Assembly (NCBI GenBank): GCA_009778945.1
Contig: WRFF01000062.1
Coordinates: forward strand, 1 to 9,167
DNA: 9,167 nt
Direction: 5' to 3'
From: Clostridiales bacterium
Lineage (GTDB): Bacteria > Bacillota > Clostridia > Peptostreptococcales > Anaerovoracaceae
The position numbers and the translations under genes were made by a program. Below are positions 1 to 7,006 of the stretch, piece by piece. The notes beneath the pieces are model-generated. The model ran no database searches, was not told the origin of the DNA, and saw only the letters and a list, made by a program, of their open reading frames with translations. How positions within the stretch are numbered: position 1 is the stretch's first letter; each line of letters opens with the position of its first letter.

Positions 1-1
1 A

Positions 2-391
2 GAAGGATCGGGCCGGCAACTGCGCGTGTATGTGGACAGACCGGAAGGCATCGATATGGACGGGTGCGAAAAGGTCAGCCGTTTTCTTTCGGACCGGTTG
101 GACGAGGCTGATCCCATTGGGGAACCTTATGATCTTATTGTAAGCTCGCCGGGCATGGATCGCGTGCTGCGCAAGGACGAACATTTCGCGCGTTATATAG
201 GGAGGCCCGCTGAAATATCGCTGTACAGGGGCATAGACGGCCGCCGGAAGTTCGCGGCGCTGCTCGGTGAGAAAACAGAGGACACACTGACGGTGACTCC
301 GATCGACGCGGGCACGCTCGCGCCGGACGGAGCGGAGATGCATATCCCGCTCTCGATCATAAGTAAAGTAAATTTATTGGTTGTGTGGTAG
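2..391 (+). CDS. rimP: Ribosome maturation factor RimP, 5'-truncated
   Basis: The reading frame is open from base 2 and ends with TAG at 389-391, so the C-terminal 129 residues are present and the N-terminus lies outside the window. RimP binds the free 30S subunit and helps assemble its head and the central pseudoknot region. The visible text fits the family: an RVYVDRPEGIDMDGCEKVS stretch (compare the usual RVYIDkp.GitlddC..vSr), then a DPIGEPYDLIVSSPGMDR segment (the SSPGxDRpL signature), then a C-terminal SH3-like domain with GRRKFAALL and IPLSIISKVNL. The tail LLVVW after the final strand is short and slightly unusual. It lies 13 bp upstream of nusA, the classical rimP-nusA arrangement. 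An internal ATG at 56 and a GTG at 26 are not credible starts because homology continues upstream of them. Identification is confident; only the length is unknown. Confidence 0.93.
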   Translation, partial: EGSGRQLRVYVDRPEGIDMDGCEKVSRFLSDRLDEADPIGEPYDLIVSSPGMDRVLRKDEHFARYIGRPAEISLYRGIDGRRKFAALLGEKTEDTLTVTPIDAGTLAPDGAEMHIPLSIISKVNLLVVW

Positions 392-393
392 AC

Positions 394-400
394 AAGGAGG
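394..400 (+). promoter_or_regulatory. Ribosome binding site fixing the nusA start
   Basis: AAGGAGG at 394-400 sits 4 nt before ATG at 405. This selects the MNKEF start over an in-frame TTG at 381, which lies inside rimP and has no Shine-Dalgarno match of its own. Confidence 0.85.
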
Positions 401-404
401 ATCA

Positions 405-1607
405 ATGAATAAAGAGTTTATCGCAGCGCTGGAACAGCTGGAAAAGGAAAAAAACATTCCAAAAGAAGAGATTCTTGACGCTGTGAAGCGCGCGCTTGTC
501 TCGGCTTATAAGGGCAAGAACAAAACAGACGAAGACAATATCTTTGTGGAAATAGACGAAAATGACGGCACCATCGAAATCTTTCATCGAAAGACCGTCG
601 TTGAGACAGTGGAGAATCCCGATACGGAAGTTTCGCTTGAGGAGATGCGCGCGTTTGACGACAGTTATGAGATCGGTGATGTGGCGGAATTCGAATTCCC
701 CGTGGAGGATTTCACACGGATCGCGGCGCAGACGGCGAAGCAGGTGGTCGTGCAGGCGATTCGCGAATCGGAGCGCGGCCTGATTTATCGTGAATACAAA
801 GACCGGCAGGGAGAGATTGTTACGGGTACAATTCAACGCATGGGAAGCGGCGCCGTCTATGTGACGATCGGCCGGACCGAAGGTGTGATGCAGGTGAACG
901 AGCAGGTGCGCAGTGAACGTTATACACCGAACGCGCGTATGAAGTTTTATATCGTCGAAGTCAAAAACGCCCAGAAGGGGCCGCAGATATTTCTGTCAAG
1001 GACGCACCCGGGCCTCGTAAGAAAGCTGTTCGAGCTTGAAGTCCCGGAGATCCGCGAGGGGATCGTAACGATTGAGAGCATCTCGCGCGAAGCGGGGAGC
1101 CGCACGAAGATGGCCGTATCCAGTGCGGATACAAGCGTTGACCCTGTGGGGGCCTGTGTCGGAGCCCGCGGAAATCGCGTACAGGCGATCGTTGAAGAAC
1201 TTATGGACGAAAAGATCGACATTGTCCCGTGGACGGATGATCCTATCGCAAATATTCAAAGCGCGCTTTCGCCGGCGCAGGTCGAAAAGATCCAGTATGA
1301 CGAGGAGGAGAAGCGAGCCGTCGCTGTCGTTCCGGATTTTCAGCTTTCCCTGGCGATTGGGAAGGAAGGGCAGAATGTGCGGCTGGCGGCGCGGTTGTGC
1401 GGCGTGAAGATTGATATCAAGAGCCATACGCAGTTCTATAGCATGACCGAAGAACTGCCGCTGATGGCGGACGCCGAACTGGACGAAGAAGGTTTCTATA
1501 ATGTGGATGATTTCGTGAACGAAGATAAGCCTGCGGAAGAAGAATCGGCAGCGGAAGAGCCTACGGAAGAAGAATCGGCAGCGGAAGAGCCGGAGGCGGA
1601 AGAGTGA
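405..1607 (+). CDS. nusA: Transcription termination/antitermination factor NusA
   Basis: This 400-residue protein binds RNA polymerase near the RNA exit channel, affects pausing and intrinsic termination, and with NusB/NusE and boxA RNA takes part in rRNA antitermination. Domains in order: the polymerase-binding N-terminal domain (about 1-125, with MNKEFIAALEQLEKEK and the AAQTAKQVVVQAIRE helix), an S1 domain (about 135-200, GTIQRMGSGAVYVTIGRTEG, ending QIFLSRT), KH1 (about 210-285, loop GARG at 253-256) and KH2 (about 290-345, loop GKEG at 319-322). It lacks the C-terminal acidic AR repeats of E. coli NusA, as is normal in Firmicutes. Instead it ends in a Glu/Ala-rich disordered tail (about 355-400) that contains a 30-bp tandem duplication. 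The start is set by AAGGAGG. The stop TGA overlaps the GTG start of ylxR, implying translational coupling. Confidence 0.97.
   Translation: MNKEFIAALEQLEKEKNIPKEEILDAVKRALVSAYKGKNKTDEDNIFVEIDENDGTIEIFHRKTVVETVENPDTEVSLEEMRAFDDSYEIGDVAEFEFPVEDFTRIAAQTAKQVVVQAIRESERGLIYREYKDRQGEIVTGTIQRMGSGAVYVTIGRTEGVMQVNEQVRSERYTPNARMKFYIVEVKNAQKGPQIFLSRTHPGLVRKLFELEVPEIREGIVTIESISREAGSRTKMAVSSADTSVDPVGACVGARGNRVQAIVEELMDEKIDIVPWTDDPIANIQSALSPAQVEKIQYDEEEKRAVAVVPDFQLSLAIGKEGQNVRLAARLCGVKIDIKSHTQFYSMTEELPLMADAELDEEGFYNVDDFVNEDKPAEEESAAEEPTEEESAAEEPEAEE
1531..1590 (+). repeat. Two-copy 30-bp tandem repeat in the nusA tail
   Basis: Positions 1531-1560 and 1561-1590 are identical except at one base (G1533 versus A1563). 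Each copy encodes ten residues (P-A/T-EEESAAEE), so the acidic tail of NusA has been lengthened in frame by a duplication. The single difference suggests the event is recent or the sequence is still being homogenised. Confidence 0.9.
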
Positions 1608-1894
1608 GACCCAAAGCGGTTCCGATGAGAAGATGCGTAGGCTGCATGACGTCCTTTCCGAAGACTTCTTTGGTGCGCATTGTCGCACAGGATGGGCGTC
1701 CGCAGACAGACCTTTCGGGAAAGGCAAACGGACGTGGAATCTACCTCTGCCGCCAGACCGCCTGCTTGGAGAAGTTGATGAAGAAAAAAAATGCCTTTGC
1801 GTCCCTCGGCATCGCGCCGTCCGGAGCGGAAAAGGATGATTTCCGGAAACAGTTTGAAATGCTGTGTGATGCCGGGGAGGTGAGTGAATGTTAG
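1604..1894 (+). CDS. ylxR: YlxR-family RNA-binding protein (DUF448; RnpM-like)
   Basis: A 96-residue basic protein of the YlxR family. The family signature is clear: MRRCVGCMTSFPKTSLVRIV near the N-terminus (Cys11, Cys14), then DLSGKANGRGIYLC (compare DxxGKxxGRGaYlC), Cys54 and a lysine-rich KLMKKKN. In Bacillus subtilis the homologue is reported to bind RNA and to influence RNase P, hence the name RnpM; whether this copy does so is inference. The start is GTG at 1604, overlapping the nusA stop as GTGA, with GGAGG at 1592-1596 at good spacing. The C-terminus (about 70-96) is somewhat extended and non-conserved. In many Firmicutes ylxR is followed by ylxQ, an L7Ae-like gene. Here ylxR instead runs 7 bp into infB and no ylxQ is present between them. 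Confidence 0.92.
   Translation: MRPKAVPMRRCVGCMTSFPKTSLVRIVAQDGRPQTDLSGKANGRGIYLCRQTACLEKLMKKKNAFASLGIAPSGAEKDDFRKQFEMLCDAGEVSEC
1876..1883 (+). promoter_or_regulatory. Strong ribosome binding site for infB inside ylxR
   Basis: GGAGGTGA at 1876-1883, inside the last codons of ylxR, is a full match to the 3' end of 16S rRNA and precedes ATG 1888 by 4 nt. It fixes the infB start and suggests coupled translation across the 7-bp overlap. Confidence 0.8.
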
Positions 1895-4638
1895 TAAAAG
1901 ATCTGGCAGCCGAACTGAATAAGACCAATAACGAAGTGCTTGAAAAAGCTACGGAACTTGGCATATCGGCGAAGGGCGCGACGAAAAATCTGTCCGGGCC
2001 GGAAATCGCCATGATACGCAAGGGATTTGATGATCTTTCCGATCAGGATCGGAAAGGGCCGCGCCGTATCCGAAAAGCGGATGTCGAAGCGGAGAAAAAA
2101 GCTGCGCAAGAAGCTGCCATAGCCGAAGCGGAGCAGAAAGCAGCGGAAGAAGCCGCCGCTAAATTGGCGCTGACGACAAAAAAAGCGCCTGTGCTTTCGG
2201 TCGCGAAAAAATTTGTGGACGAGTCTGCAGGGGCGGTGAAAACCGAAAAGCCTGCGGGAACCGCGAAAACTGAGAGACCTGCGGGAACCGCGAAAACCGA
2301 GAAACCTGCGGCGGTTGTAAAAACCGGGAAACCTGCGGGAACCGCGGAAGCAGAGAAGCCTGCAGCGGTTACGAAAACAGAGAAGCCTGCGGAAACCGTG
2401 AAGACAGAGAAGCCTGCAGCGGTTACGAAAACAGAGAAGCCTGCGGAAACTGTGAAAACAAAGAAATCCGAAAAACCTTCAAAAGCGGCGAGGCCCGAAT
2501 CGTCTGCGGAGCATCGCGCGGAAGCAGCGCCTGAAAAGAAAGGTGAATCCGGAAAGCCGAAAGGCGAACGGGATGGCAAAACGGCGAAACCGCAGGGCGG
2601 CGGCGCAGCGAAACCACAGGGCGGCGGCGCAGCGAAACCACAGGGCGATGGTGAATCAAAATCAAGGGATAAGAAGAAAGGCCGGGATGCGCAGGCCGGC
2701 AGGAAACCGGCGCGCGGCGGACGCATGGGTGCGGCGGACAATTTGCGCGGCGCGGTCAAAACGCCTATCCTCGAAAGCGGTACGCTGGAAAAGCAGCAGC
2801 GCCGCCGCGTAAGGCGCCATATCCGCACTCAGGACGGCACGGACAGTGTGGTTTTTGAAGACCTTGCACCGGGTACGGTTCTTGTGACTGTTCCGATTAC
2901 AGTGGCGGGTCTCGCTTCGCAGATCGAGCGGTCACCGTCCGAGCTTATTTTGGCGCTTGTCAAGCTCGGCGTGATGGCGAATATCAATCAGAATTTGGAT
3001 GAATTGACGGTAGGATTGCTCGCGGAAGAGCTTGATGTACCGATCGTCATCGGCAAGGACGAGGCCGATGAACTTGTCGAGGAAAATTTCTCGGAGCCGG
3101 ACGATTTGCCCGAAATCGAATCCGATTTACAGCCGCGCCCACCGATCATTACGGTTATGGGACATGTCGACCACGGCAAGACGTCGCTTCTCGACGCAAT
3201 CCGTTCCACAAATGTGACGGCGCGCGAAGCAGGCGGGATTACGCAGCATATCGGCGCATCGGAGGTCATCTGCCCGAACGGCGAGCGCGTCGTATTTCTC
3301 GACACGCCGGGCCATGAGGCCTTTACGGCGATGCGCGCGCGCGGCGCGCACGTGACGGATATCGCCGTGCTTGTCGTAGCGGCGGACGATGGTGTGATGC
3401 CGCAAACGATCGAATCAATCAGCCATGCGAGGGCGGCCGGTGTTCCGATCATCGTTGCTATCAACAAGATTGATAAAGAGGGCGCAAACCCCGATCGTGT
3501 AAAACAGGAGCTCTCCGATCACGGCGTGCTTGTAGAGGACTGGGGCGGTGACGTGATCTGCGTTCCGGTCAGCGCCAAGAAGGGGATCGGCATTGACAGC
3601 CTGCTTGAGATGATTCTTCTGCAGGCTGAGGTGCTGGAACTCCGCGCAAACCCGAAAAAGAAGGCTGTCGGCACTGTTATCGAAGCGCGCCTTGATAAAT
3701 CCAAAGGACCGCTCGCCACTCTGCTTGTACTCGATGGCACGCTTACGGACAAGATGAGCATCGTTGCCGGGACAACAAGCGCGAAAGTGCGTACGATGAC
3801 GGACTTCAAGAGCAAGGGCATCAAAAAGGCCGGGCCGGCGACGGCTGTCGAAATCACCGGGTTTTTGGAAGTTCCGCAAGCGGGAGACAGCTTCCGGGCG
3901 CTGCGCGACGACCATCTTGCCCGCGACATTGCGGAACGGCGCAAGATTCGCCAACGCGAAGAAGTTATGGCGAAAACGAGCGGCACGAGCCTCGAGAACC
4001 TGTACAGCAAAATCAAAGAGGGCAAGGTCAAAGAGCTCGATATCATCCTCAAAGTGGATGTGATGGGTTCCATCGGCGCGATCGCTTCTTCGCTTGAAAA
4101 GATTGATGTCGCGGGCGTGAAGATCAATATGATTCATCGCGCCGCGGGCACGGTTACGGAATCCGACGTCATGCTCGCGAGCACGAGCGGCGCGATTATT
4201 ATCGGATTTAACGTGCGGCCGCCGGCAAACGTGACGGCGCTTGCCGAACGCGAAGGCGTCGAGATTCGCCTGTATCGCGTTATCTATGACGTCATAAACG
4301 AGATAGAGGCGGCGTTGAAAGGCATGCTGGATCCCGAATTCCGCGAGGTTGTGCTTGGAAAGGCGCAGGTGCGCGAGACGTTTCGTTTGCCGAACGGCAG
4401 CACGATCGCGGGTTCCTATGTGCTGGACGGCAAGATCCTGCGCAATGCCGAAATACGCCTCGTGCGCGACGGCGTTGTGATCCACGAAGGACGTATCTCC
4501 TCGCTGCACCGCTTCAAGGATGATGTCCGTGAGGTTGCTCAGGGATATGAATGCGGTATCGGTATTGAGAATTACAATGATATCAAGATAAACGACGAAA
4601 TCGAAGTTTTCCGGATGGAAGAAATCGAACGCGAATAA
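1888..4638 (+). CDS. infB: Translation initiation factor IF-2
   Basis: This 916-residue GTPase places initiator fMet-tRNA on the 30S subunit and promotes 50S joining. Domains in order: an IF2N helical module (about 1-50, MLVKDLAAELNKTNNEVLEKA), a long disordered Lys/Pro/Ala/Glu linker (about 50-300), a second IF2N-like region (about 325-385), then the G domain from about 418. G motifs are intact: P-loop GHVDHGKT 425-432, GGITQHIGA (G2 region), DTPG 472-475, NKID 526-529 and the SAKKG G5 motif. The following beta-barrel domain II, domain III and C-terminal fMet-tRNA-binding barrel (KAQVRETFRLPNGSTIAGSYV region, ending EVFRMEEIERE) are complete. The linker contains a 27-bp tandem repeat (2239-2454) and a 24-bp tandem repeat (2587-2658). 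IF-2 linkers vary widely in length, so catalytic function should not be affected. It is followed after 21 bp by the rbfA fusion gene. Confidence 0.98.
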   Translation: MLVKDLAAELNKTNNEVLEKATELGISAKGATKNLSGPEIAMIRKGFDDLSDQDRKGPRRIRKADVEAEKKAAQEAAIAEAEQKAAEEAAAKLALTTKKAPVLSVAKKFVDESAGAVKTEKPAGTAKTERPAGTAKTEKPAAVVKTGKPAGTAEAEKPAAVTKTEKPAETVKTEKPAAVTKTEKPAETVKTKKSEKPSKAARPESSAEHRAEAAPEKKGESGKPKGERDGKTAKPQGGGAAKPQGGGAAKPQGDGESKSRDKKKGRDAQAGRKPARGGRMGAADNLRGAVKTPILESGTLEKQQRRRVRRHIRTQDGTDSVVFEDLAPGTVLVTVPITVAGLASQIERSPSELILALVKLGVMANINQNLDELTVGLLAEELDVPIVIGKDEADELVEENFSEPDDLPEIESDLQPRPPIITVMGHVDHGKTSLLDAIRSTNVTAREAGGITQHIGASEVICPNGERVVFLDTPGHEAFTAMRARGAHVTDIAVLVVAADDGVMPQTIESISHARAAGVPIIVAINKIDKEGANPDRVKQELSDHGVLVEDWGGDVICVPVSAKKGIGIDSLLEMILLQAEVLELRANPKKKAVGTVIEARLDKSKGPLATLLVLDGTLTDKMSIVAGTTSAKVRTMTDFKSKGIKKAGPATAVEITGFLEVPQAGDSFRALRDDHLARDIAERRKIRQREEVMAKTSGTSLENLYSKIKEGKVKELDIILKVDVMGSIGAIASSLEKIDVAGVKINMIHRAAGTVTESDVMLASTSGAIIIGFNVRPPANVTALAEREGVEIRLYRVIYDVINEIEAALKGMLDPEFREVVLGKAQVRETFRLPNGSTIAGSYVLDGKILRNAEIRLVRDGVVIHEGRISSLHRFKDDVREVAQGYECGIGIENYNDIKINDEIEVFRMEEIERE
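2239..2454 (+). repeat. 27-bp tandem repeats, 8 units, in the infB linker
   Basis: Eight consecutive 27-bp units encode 9-residue repeats of the form K-T-E-K-P-A-(G/A/E)-T/V-A/T/V, followed by a decayed ninth unit (2455-2478). There is also a higher-order 54-bp period: the 46 bp at 2351-2396 are identical to 2405-2450, showing that a two-unit block was duplicated recently. Confidence 0.92.
2587..2658 (+). repeat. 24-bp tandem repeats, 3 units, in the infB linker
   Basis: Three 24-bp units (2587-2610, 2611-2634, 2635-2658) encode KPQGGGAA, KPQGGGAA and the diverged KPQGDGES. Units 1 and 2 differ by one synonymous base (CCG versus CCA). This is a second, independent expansion of the disordered linker. 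Confidence 0.9.
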
Positions 4639-4659
4639 CAGAAATAACAGGGACAGCAT

Positions 4660-6027
4660 ATGGCGAAAAAGAGTCATCGGGGCGAACGCCTCGGAGAAGA
4701 AATCAAGAAGGTCGTCAGCGATCTGCTGCTGCGTGAATTGCGCGGCCCGGGGTTTGAGTCGGGCCTGATCACCGTGTCCTACGTGAAAGCGGCGGATGAC
4801 GGGGGCTTTGCGACAATCTATTTTACCGCGCTCGGTGCGGAACCGGAACAGGTGATCGACGCCTTCGAGAAGGCAAAGGGTTTTATCCGCGGTGAGATTG
4901 GCAAACGTCTCGGGCTGCGGCTTGCGCCCGATCTGCGCTTCAAGCCGGATTTGGCCGAGCAATATGGGCAGCATATCGATACGATCCTCAGCGGCCTGGA
5001 CATCCCGAAAGACGAAGGGCCGGCGGGGCGGGAGGCTTCGCTTTCGGAGATCGCGGAAGTCCTGGAAGCTTACGAACATATCTTTGCCTTTACGCATGAT
5101 CATATGGACGGCGATACGCTCGGGTCGGCGCTCGCGCTCGTGCTCACGCTCCGGGAACTCGGAAAGGACGCGTGGGTGTTTGCGGACGCGGAACCGCCGC
5201 GTTCGCTTGCATTTTTGCCGTCCTCTGTTCTGGCGCTGCCTGAGGCGGCGGCGCAGATCGTCTCCGGCTTGGAGGCGGCGGGAGAACCTTGGCTTGCGGT
5301 CGCGATGGATTATTCGGGGACAGATCGAATCGAAGGGCGAGCGCCGTTTTTCACAGGCGCCGCGGAACGGATATGCATCGACCACCATGTCACCGCTGTG
5401 CCCGAAGGCGATCTGTATTTTCTCGATCCCGCGGCGGCGGCGACGGCGGAAATCGTTTGGCGTCTGATCCAAGAGGTCGATTGGCCGATGAACGAGGAGA
5501 TCGCGACGGCAATCTATGTGGGTGTCGTCACGGATACGGGCCGCTTCCAGTACGCCAATACAAAATCGGAGACGCACCGTATCGCGGCGTCTCTGATCGA
5601 GGCGGGCGCCGATTTCCGGATGGCGTTTTCCGAGATCTATCAAAAAGTCGCGCCGGAGAAGCTGATTGTAGAACGCGCGATGCTCAGTGCGCTTGAACTG
5701 TTTGCAGACGGAAGAGGTGCGATCTCCGGAGTTGGGCAGGATGTGCTCAGCGCCGTCCACGCCGGTGAAGATGAGACGGATGGGATGAGCGAGAAACTGA
5801 TCAGTATCATCGGCATGAAGATAGGGGTATTTCTGCGGGAGCTTCCGGATGGGCATGTGAAAGTCTCTCTGCGTTCAAAGGATCCGTTTGATGTCGCGTC
5901 GCTTGCGGCGGAATTCGGCGGCGGCGGCCATATGCGCGCGGCGGGATTTACGGCGGATACCTCGCTGGAGGAAACCAGGGAGATCTTGAAAGTGCGAATA
6001 ACAGCGCTTTTGGGGGAGAAGCCGTAA
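4660..6027 (+). CDS. RbfA-NrnA fusion: 30S-binding factor A joined to a DHH/DHHA1 nanoRNase/pAp phosphatase
   Basis: A single 455-residue frame covers two proteins that are normally separate. Residues 1-117 match ribosome-binding factor A, the KH-fold 30S maturation factor (SHRGERLGEEIKKVVSDLL at the start, FEKAKGFIRGEIGKRLGLRLAPDLRF in the core, DLAEQYGQHIDTIL at the end). After a short linker (about 118-128), residues 129-455 match NrnA, the Mn-dependent oligoribonuclease/pAp phosphatase. Metal-binding motifs are intact: HDHMDGD 146-152, Asp217, DHH 241-243 and TDTGRF with Asp292. The DHHA1 substrate domain has SLRSKDPFDVASLA and GGGGH 420-424. No stop codon or frameshift is seen at the junction. 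In other Firmicutes rbfA and nrnA are adjacent and nrnA precedes truB, so this looks like loss of the intervening stop/start. AGGGA at 4649-4653 serves as ribosome binding site. Both halves look functional. Confidence 0.93.
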   Translation: MAKKSHRGERLGEEIKKVVSDLLLRELRGPGFESGLITVSYVKAADDGGFATIYFTALGAEPEQVIDAFEKAKGFIRGEIGKRLGLRLAPDLRFKPDLAEQYGQHIDTILSGLDIPKDEGPAGREASLSEIAEVLEAYEHIFAFTHDHMDGDTLGSALALVLTLRELGKDAWVFADAEPPRSLAFLPSSVLALPEAAAQIVSGLEAAGEPWLAVAMDYSGTDRIEGRAPFFTGAAERICIDHHVTAVPEGDLYFLDPAAAATAEIVWRLIQEVDWPMNEEIATAIYVGVVTDTGRFQYANTKSETHRIAASLIEAGADFRMAFSEIYQKVAPEKLIVERAMLSALELFADGRGAISGVGQDVLSAVHAGEDETDGMSEKLISIIGMKIGVFLRELPDGHVKVSLRSKDPFDVASLAAEFGGGGHMRAAGFTADTSLEETREILKVRITALLGEKP

Positions 6028-6032
6028 ACGCG

Positions 6033-6989
6033 ATGAACGGGATCCTTCCTGTTAATAAACCGCAGGGCATGACGTCGCACGACGTCATCTCTTTTTTGCG
6101 TCGCCTGACAGGCGTGCGGCGCATCGGACATTCGGGGACGCTTGATCCGATGGCGACGGGCGTACTCGCCGTCTATATCGGCCGTGCGACACGGTTGATC
6201 GAATACGCACAGGCGCCGGACGATCCGTCGGCAAAAGCGTACCGCTGCCATATGCGTTTCGGAATTGAGACGGATACGCAGGATATCTGGGGTGAAACGC
6301 TGCGAGCGGCGCCGTTGTCCGCGATGCCGGAGGAGTCGGAGATCGCGCGTACGCTCGCGGGATTTTCGGGTGGGATCATTCAGCTTCCGCCGGCTTATTC
6401 GGCGGTCAAAATACAGGGGCGCAAACTCTATGAATACGCGCGAAAAGGTACTGCGCCGCCGGAAGGCGCCGTCCGGGAGCGCCGGGTTTCTGTGAATCGC
6501 ATTGTACTTCTATCCGTAAACGCGGCGGCGCGCGAAGCGGTCTTTGAGATCGAGTGCGGCAAAGGGGTCTATGTGCGCACAATCTGCGCGGATGCGGGAC
6601 GTCTGCTCGGTTGCGGCGCGGTCATGTCCGCGCTCGTGCGGACGCGGAGCGACGGGTTTTCCTTTGAGGACTGCGTATCCATAGAGCGGCTGGAGGCGGA
6701 TCCCGCGCTGCTTGAAGCCGCGCTTTTCCCGCCGGACTACGCGCTTGGCTGGATGCCGCGCGCGGAACTTTCCGCTGCGGACGCCGCGCGCTTTATGAAC
6801 GGGATTACGGTTGTGCCAGAAGGGGACGGTTCCTGCGGCGCTTCACGCTTGCGTGAGCCGCAGGAACCGTCCCCTTCTGGCGCAACTGTAACGGCATATT
6901 GCCGCGTCTACACGGGGGAGGCATTCCTCGGCGTCGGGATTTTGAAAAAAGGATGTCTCATTCCGCACAAAGTTTATCGGGAGGATTGA
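6033..6989 (+). CDS. truB: tRNA pseudouridine(55) synthase TruB, with a repeat-encoded insertion
   Basis: TruB converts U55 of the tRNA T-loop to pseudouridine. The 318-residue protein has the family motifs in order: NKPQGMTSHDVIS (8-20), GHSGTLDPMATGVL with catalytic Asp38, AYRCHMRFGIETDTQDIWGE (69-88), LPPAYSAVKIQGRKLYEYAR (118-137) and KGVYVRTICADAGRLLGCGA (177-196). The C-terminal PUA-like domain begins near 245 (LSAADAARFMNGITV) and resumes at TAYCRVYTGEAFLGVGILKKGCLIP. Between these, residues 260-285 are encoded by a 77-bp palindrome (6810-6886) and have no counterpart I recognise in TruB. The gene starts 5 bp after the rbfA-nrnA stop; a GGGGGAG at 6012-6018 is a possible but distant ribosome binding site. 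It ends only 17 bp from the convergent ribF stop. Confidence 0.96.
   Translation: MNGILPVNKPQGMTSHDVISFLRRLTGVRRIGHSGTLDPMATGVLAVYIGRATRLIEYAQAPDDPSAKAYRCHMRFGIETDTQDIWGETLRAAPLSAMPEESEIARTLAGFSGGIIQLPPAYSAVKIQGRKLYEYARKGTAPPEGAVRERRVSVNRIVLLSVNAAAREAVFEIECGKGVYVRTICADAGRLLGCGAVMSALVRTRSDGFSFEDCVSIERLEADPALLEAALFPPDYALGWMPRAELSAADAARFMNGITVVPEGDGSCGASRLREPQEPSPSGATVTAYCRVYTGEAFLGVGILKKGCLIPHKVYRED
6810..6886. repeat. 77-bp palindromic repeat element inserted in frame in truB
   Basis: The left arm 6810-6839 and right arm 6857-6886 are reverse complements over 30 bp with one mismatch (T6814 opposite G6882, a U-G pair in RNA). The innermost 25 bp of the arms (6815-6839 with 6857-6881) pair perfectly. 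Between the arms, 6843-6847 (TCACG) pairs with 6852-6856 (CGTGA) around a CTTG loop, with a GCT bulge at 6840-6842. The core is GGGGACGGTTCC / GGAACCGTCCCC. This core resembles dispersed REP/MITE-like repeats that I recall from clostridial and bacillar genomes, some near Y1-type transposases; that link is recollection, not shown here. Two of three frames on each strand are free of stops, and truB uses one of them. No T-run follows on either strand, so it is not a standard terminator. Confidence 0.9.
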
Positions 6990-7006
6990 AGGTTACGGCT
7001 CGCGCT

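Noticed and set aside
381..404. TTG at 381 as the nusA start.
   Set aside because: ATG 405 has an AAGGAGG at proper spacing and gives the canonical NusA N-terminus.
686..699. A 14-bp palindrome (GGAATTCGAATTCC) in nusA.
   Set aside because: It encodes EFEFP in the N-terminal domain, has no loop for a hairpin, and fits chance for two Glu-Phe codon pairs.
996..2021. A 341-codon minus-strand open frame opposite nusA and ylxR.
   Set aside because: Low-complexity Arg/Phe/Ser-rich shadow of repetitive Glu/Ala and Lys codons; no domain signature or ribosome binding site recognised.
3415..5856. A very long minus-strand open frame (813 codons) opposite infB and the rbfA-nrnA fusion.
   Set aside because: It spans two well-identified plus-strand genes, is Arg/His/Phe-rich in the way of reverse-strand shadows in GC-rich DNA, and shows no recognisable domain.
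6069..6088. A perfect 9-bp inverted repeat near the start of truB.
   Set aside because: It encodes the conserved GMTSHDV motif of TruB, so codon choice explains it better than a regulatory hairpin.
6810..6886. The truB palindrome as an intrinsic terminator.
   Set aside because: No T-run follows either arm on either strand, and it lies about 100 bp before the truB stop codon.
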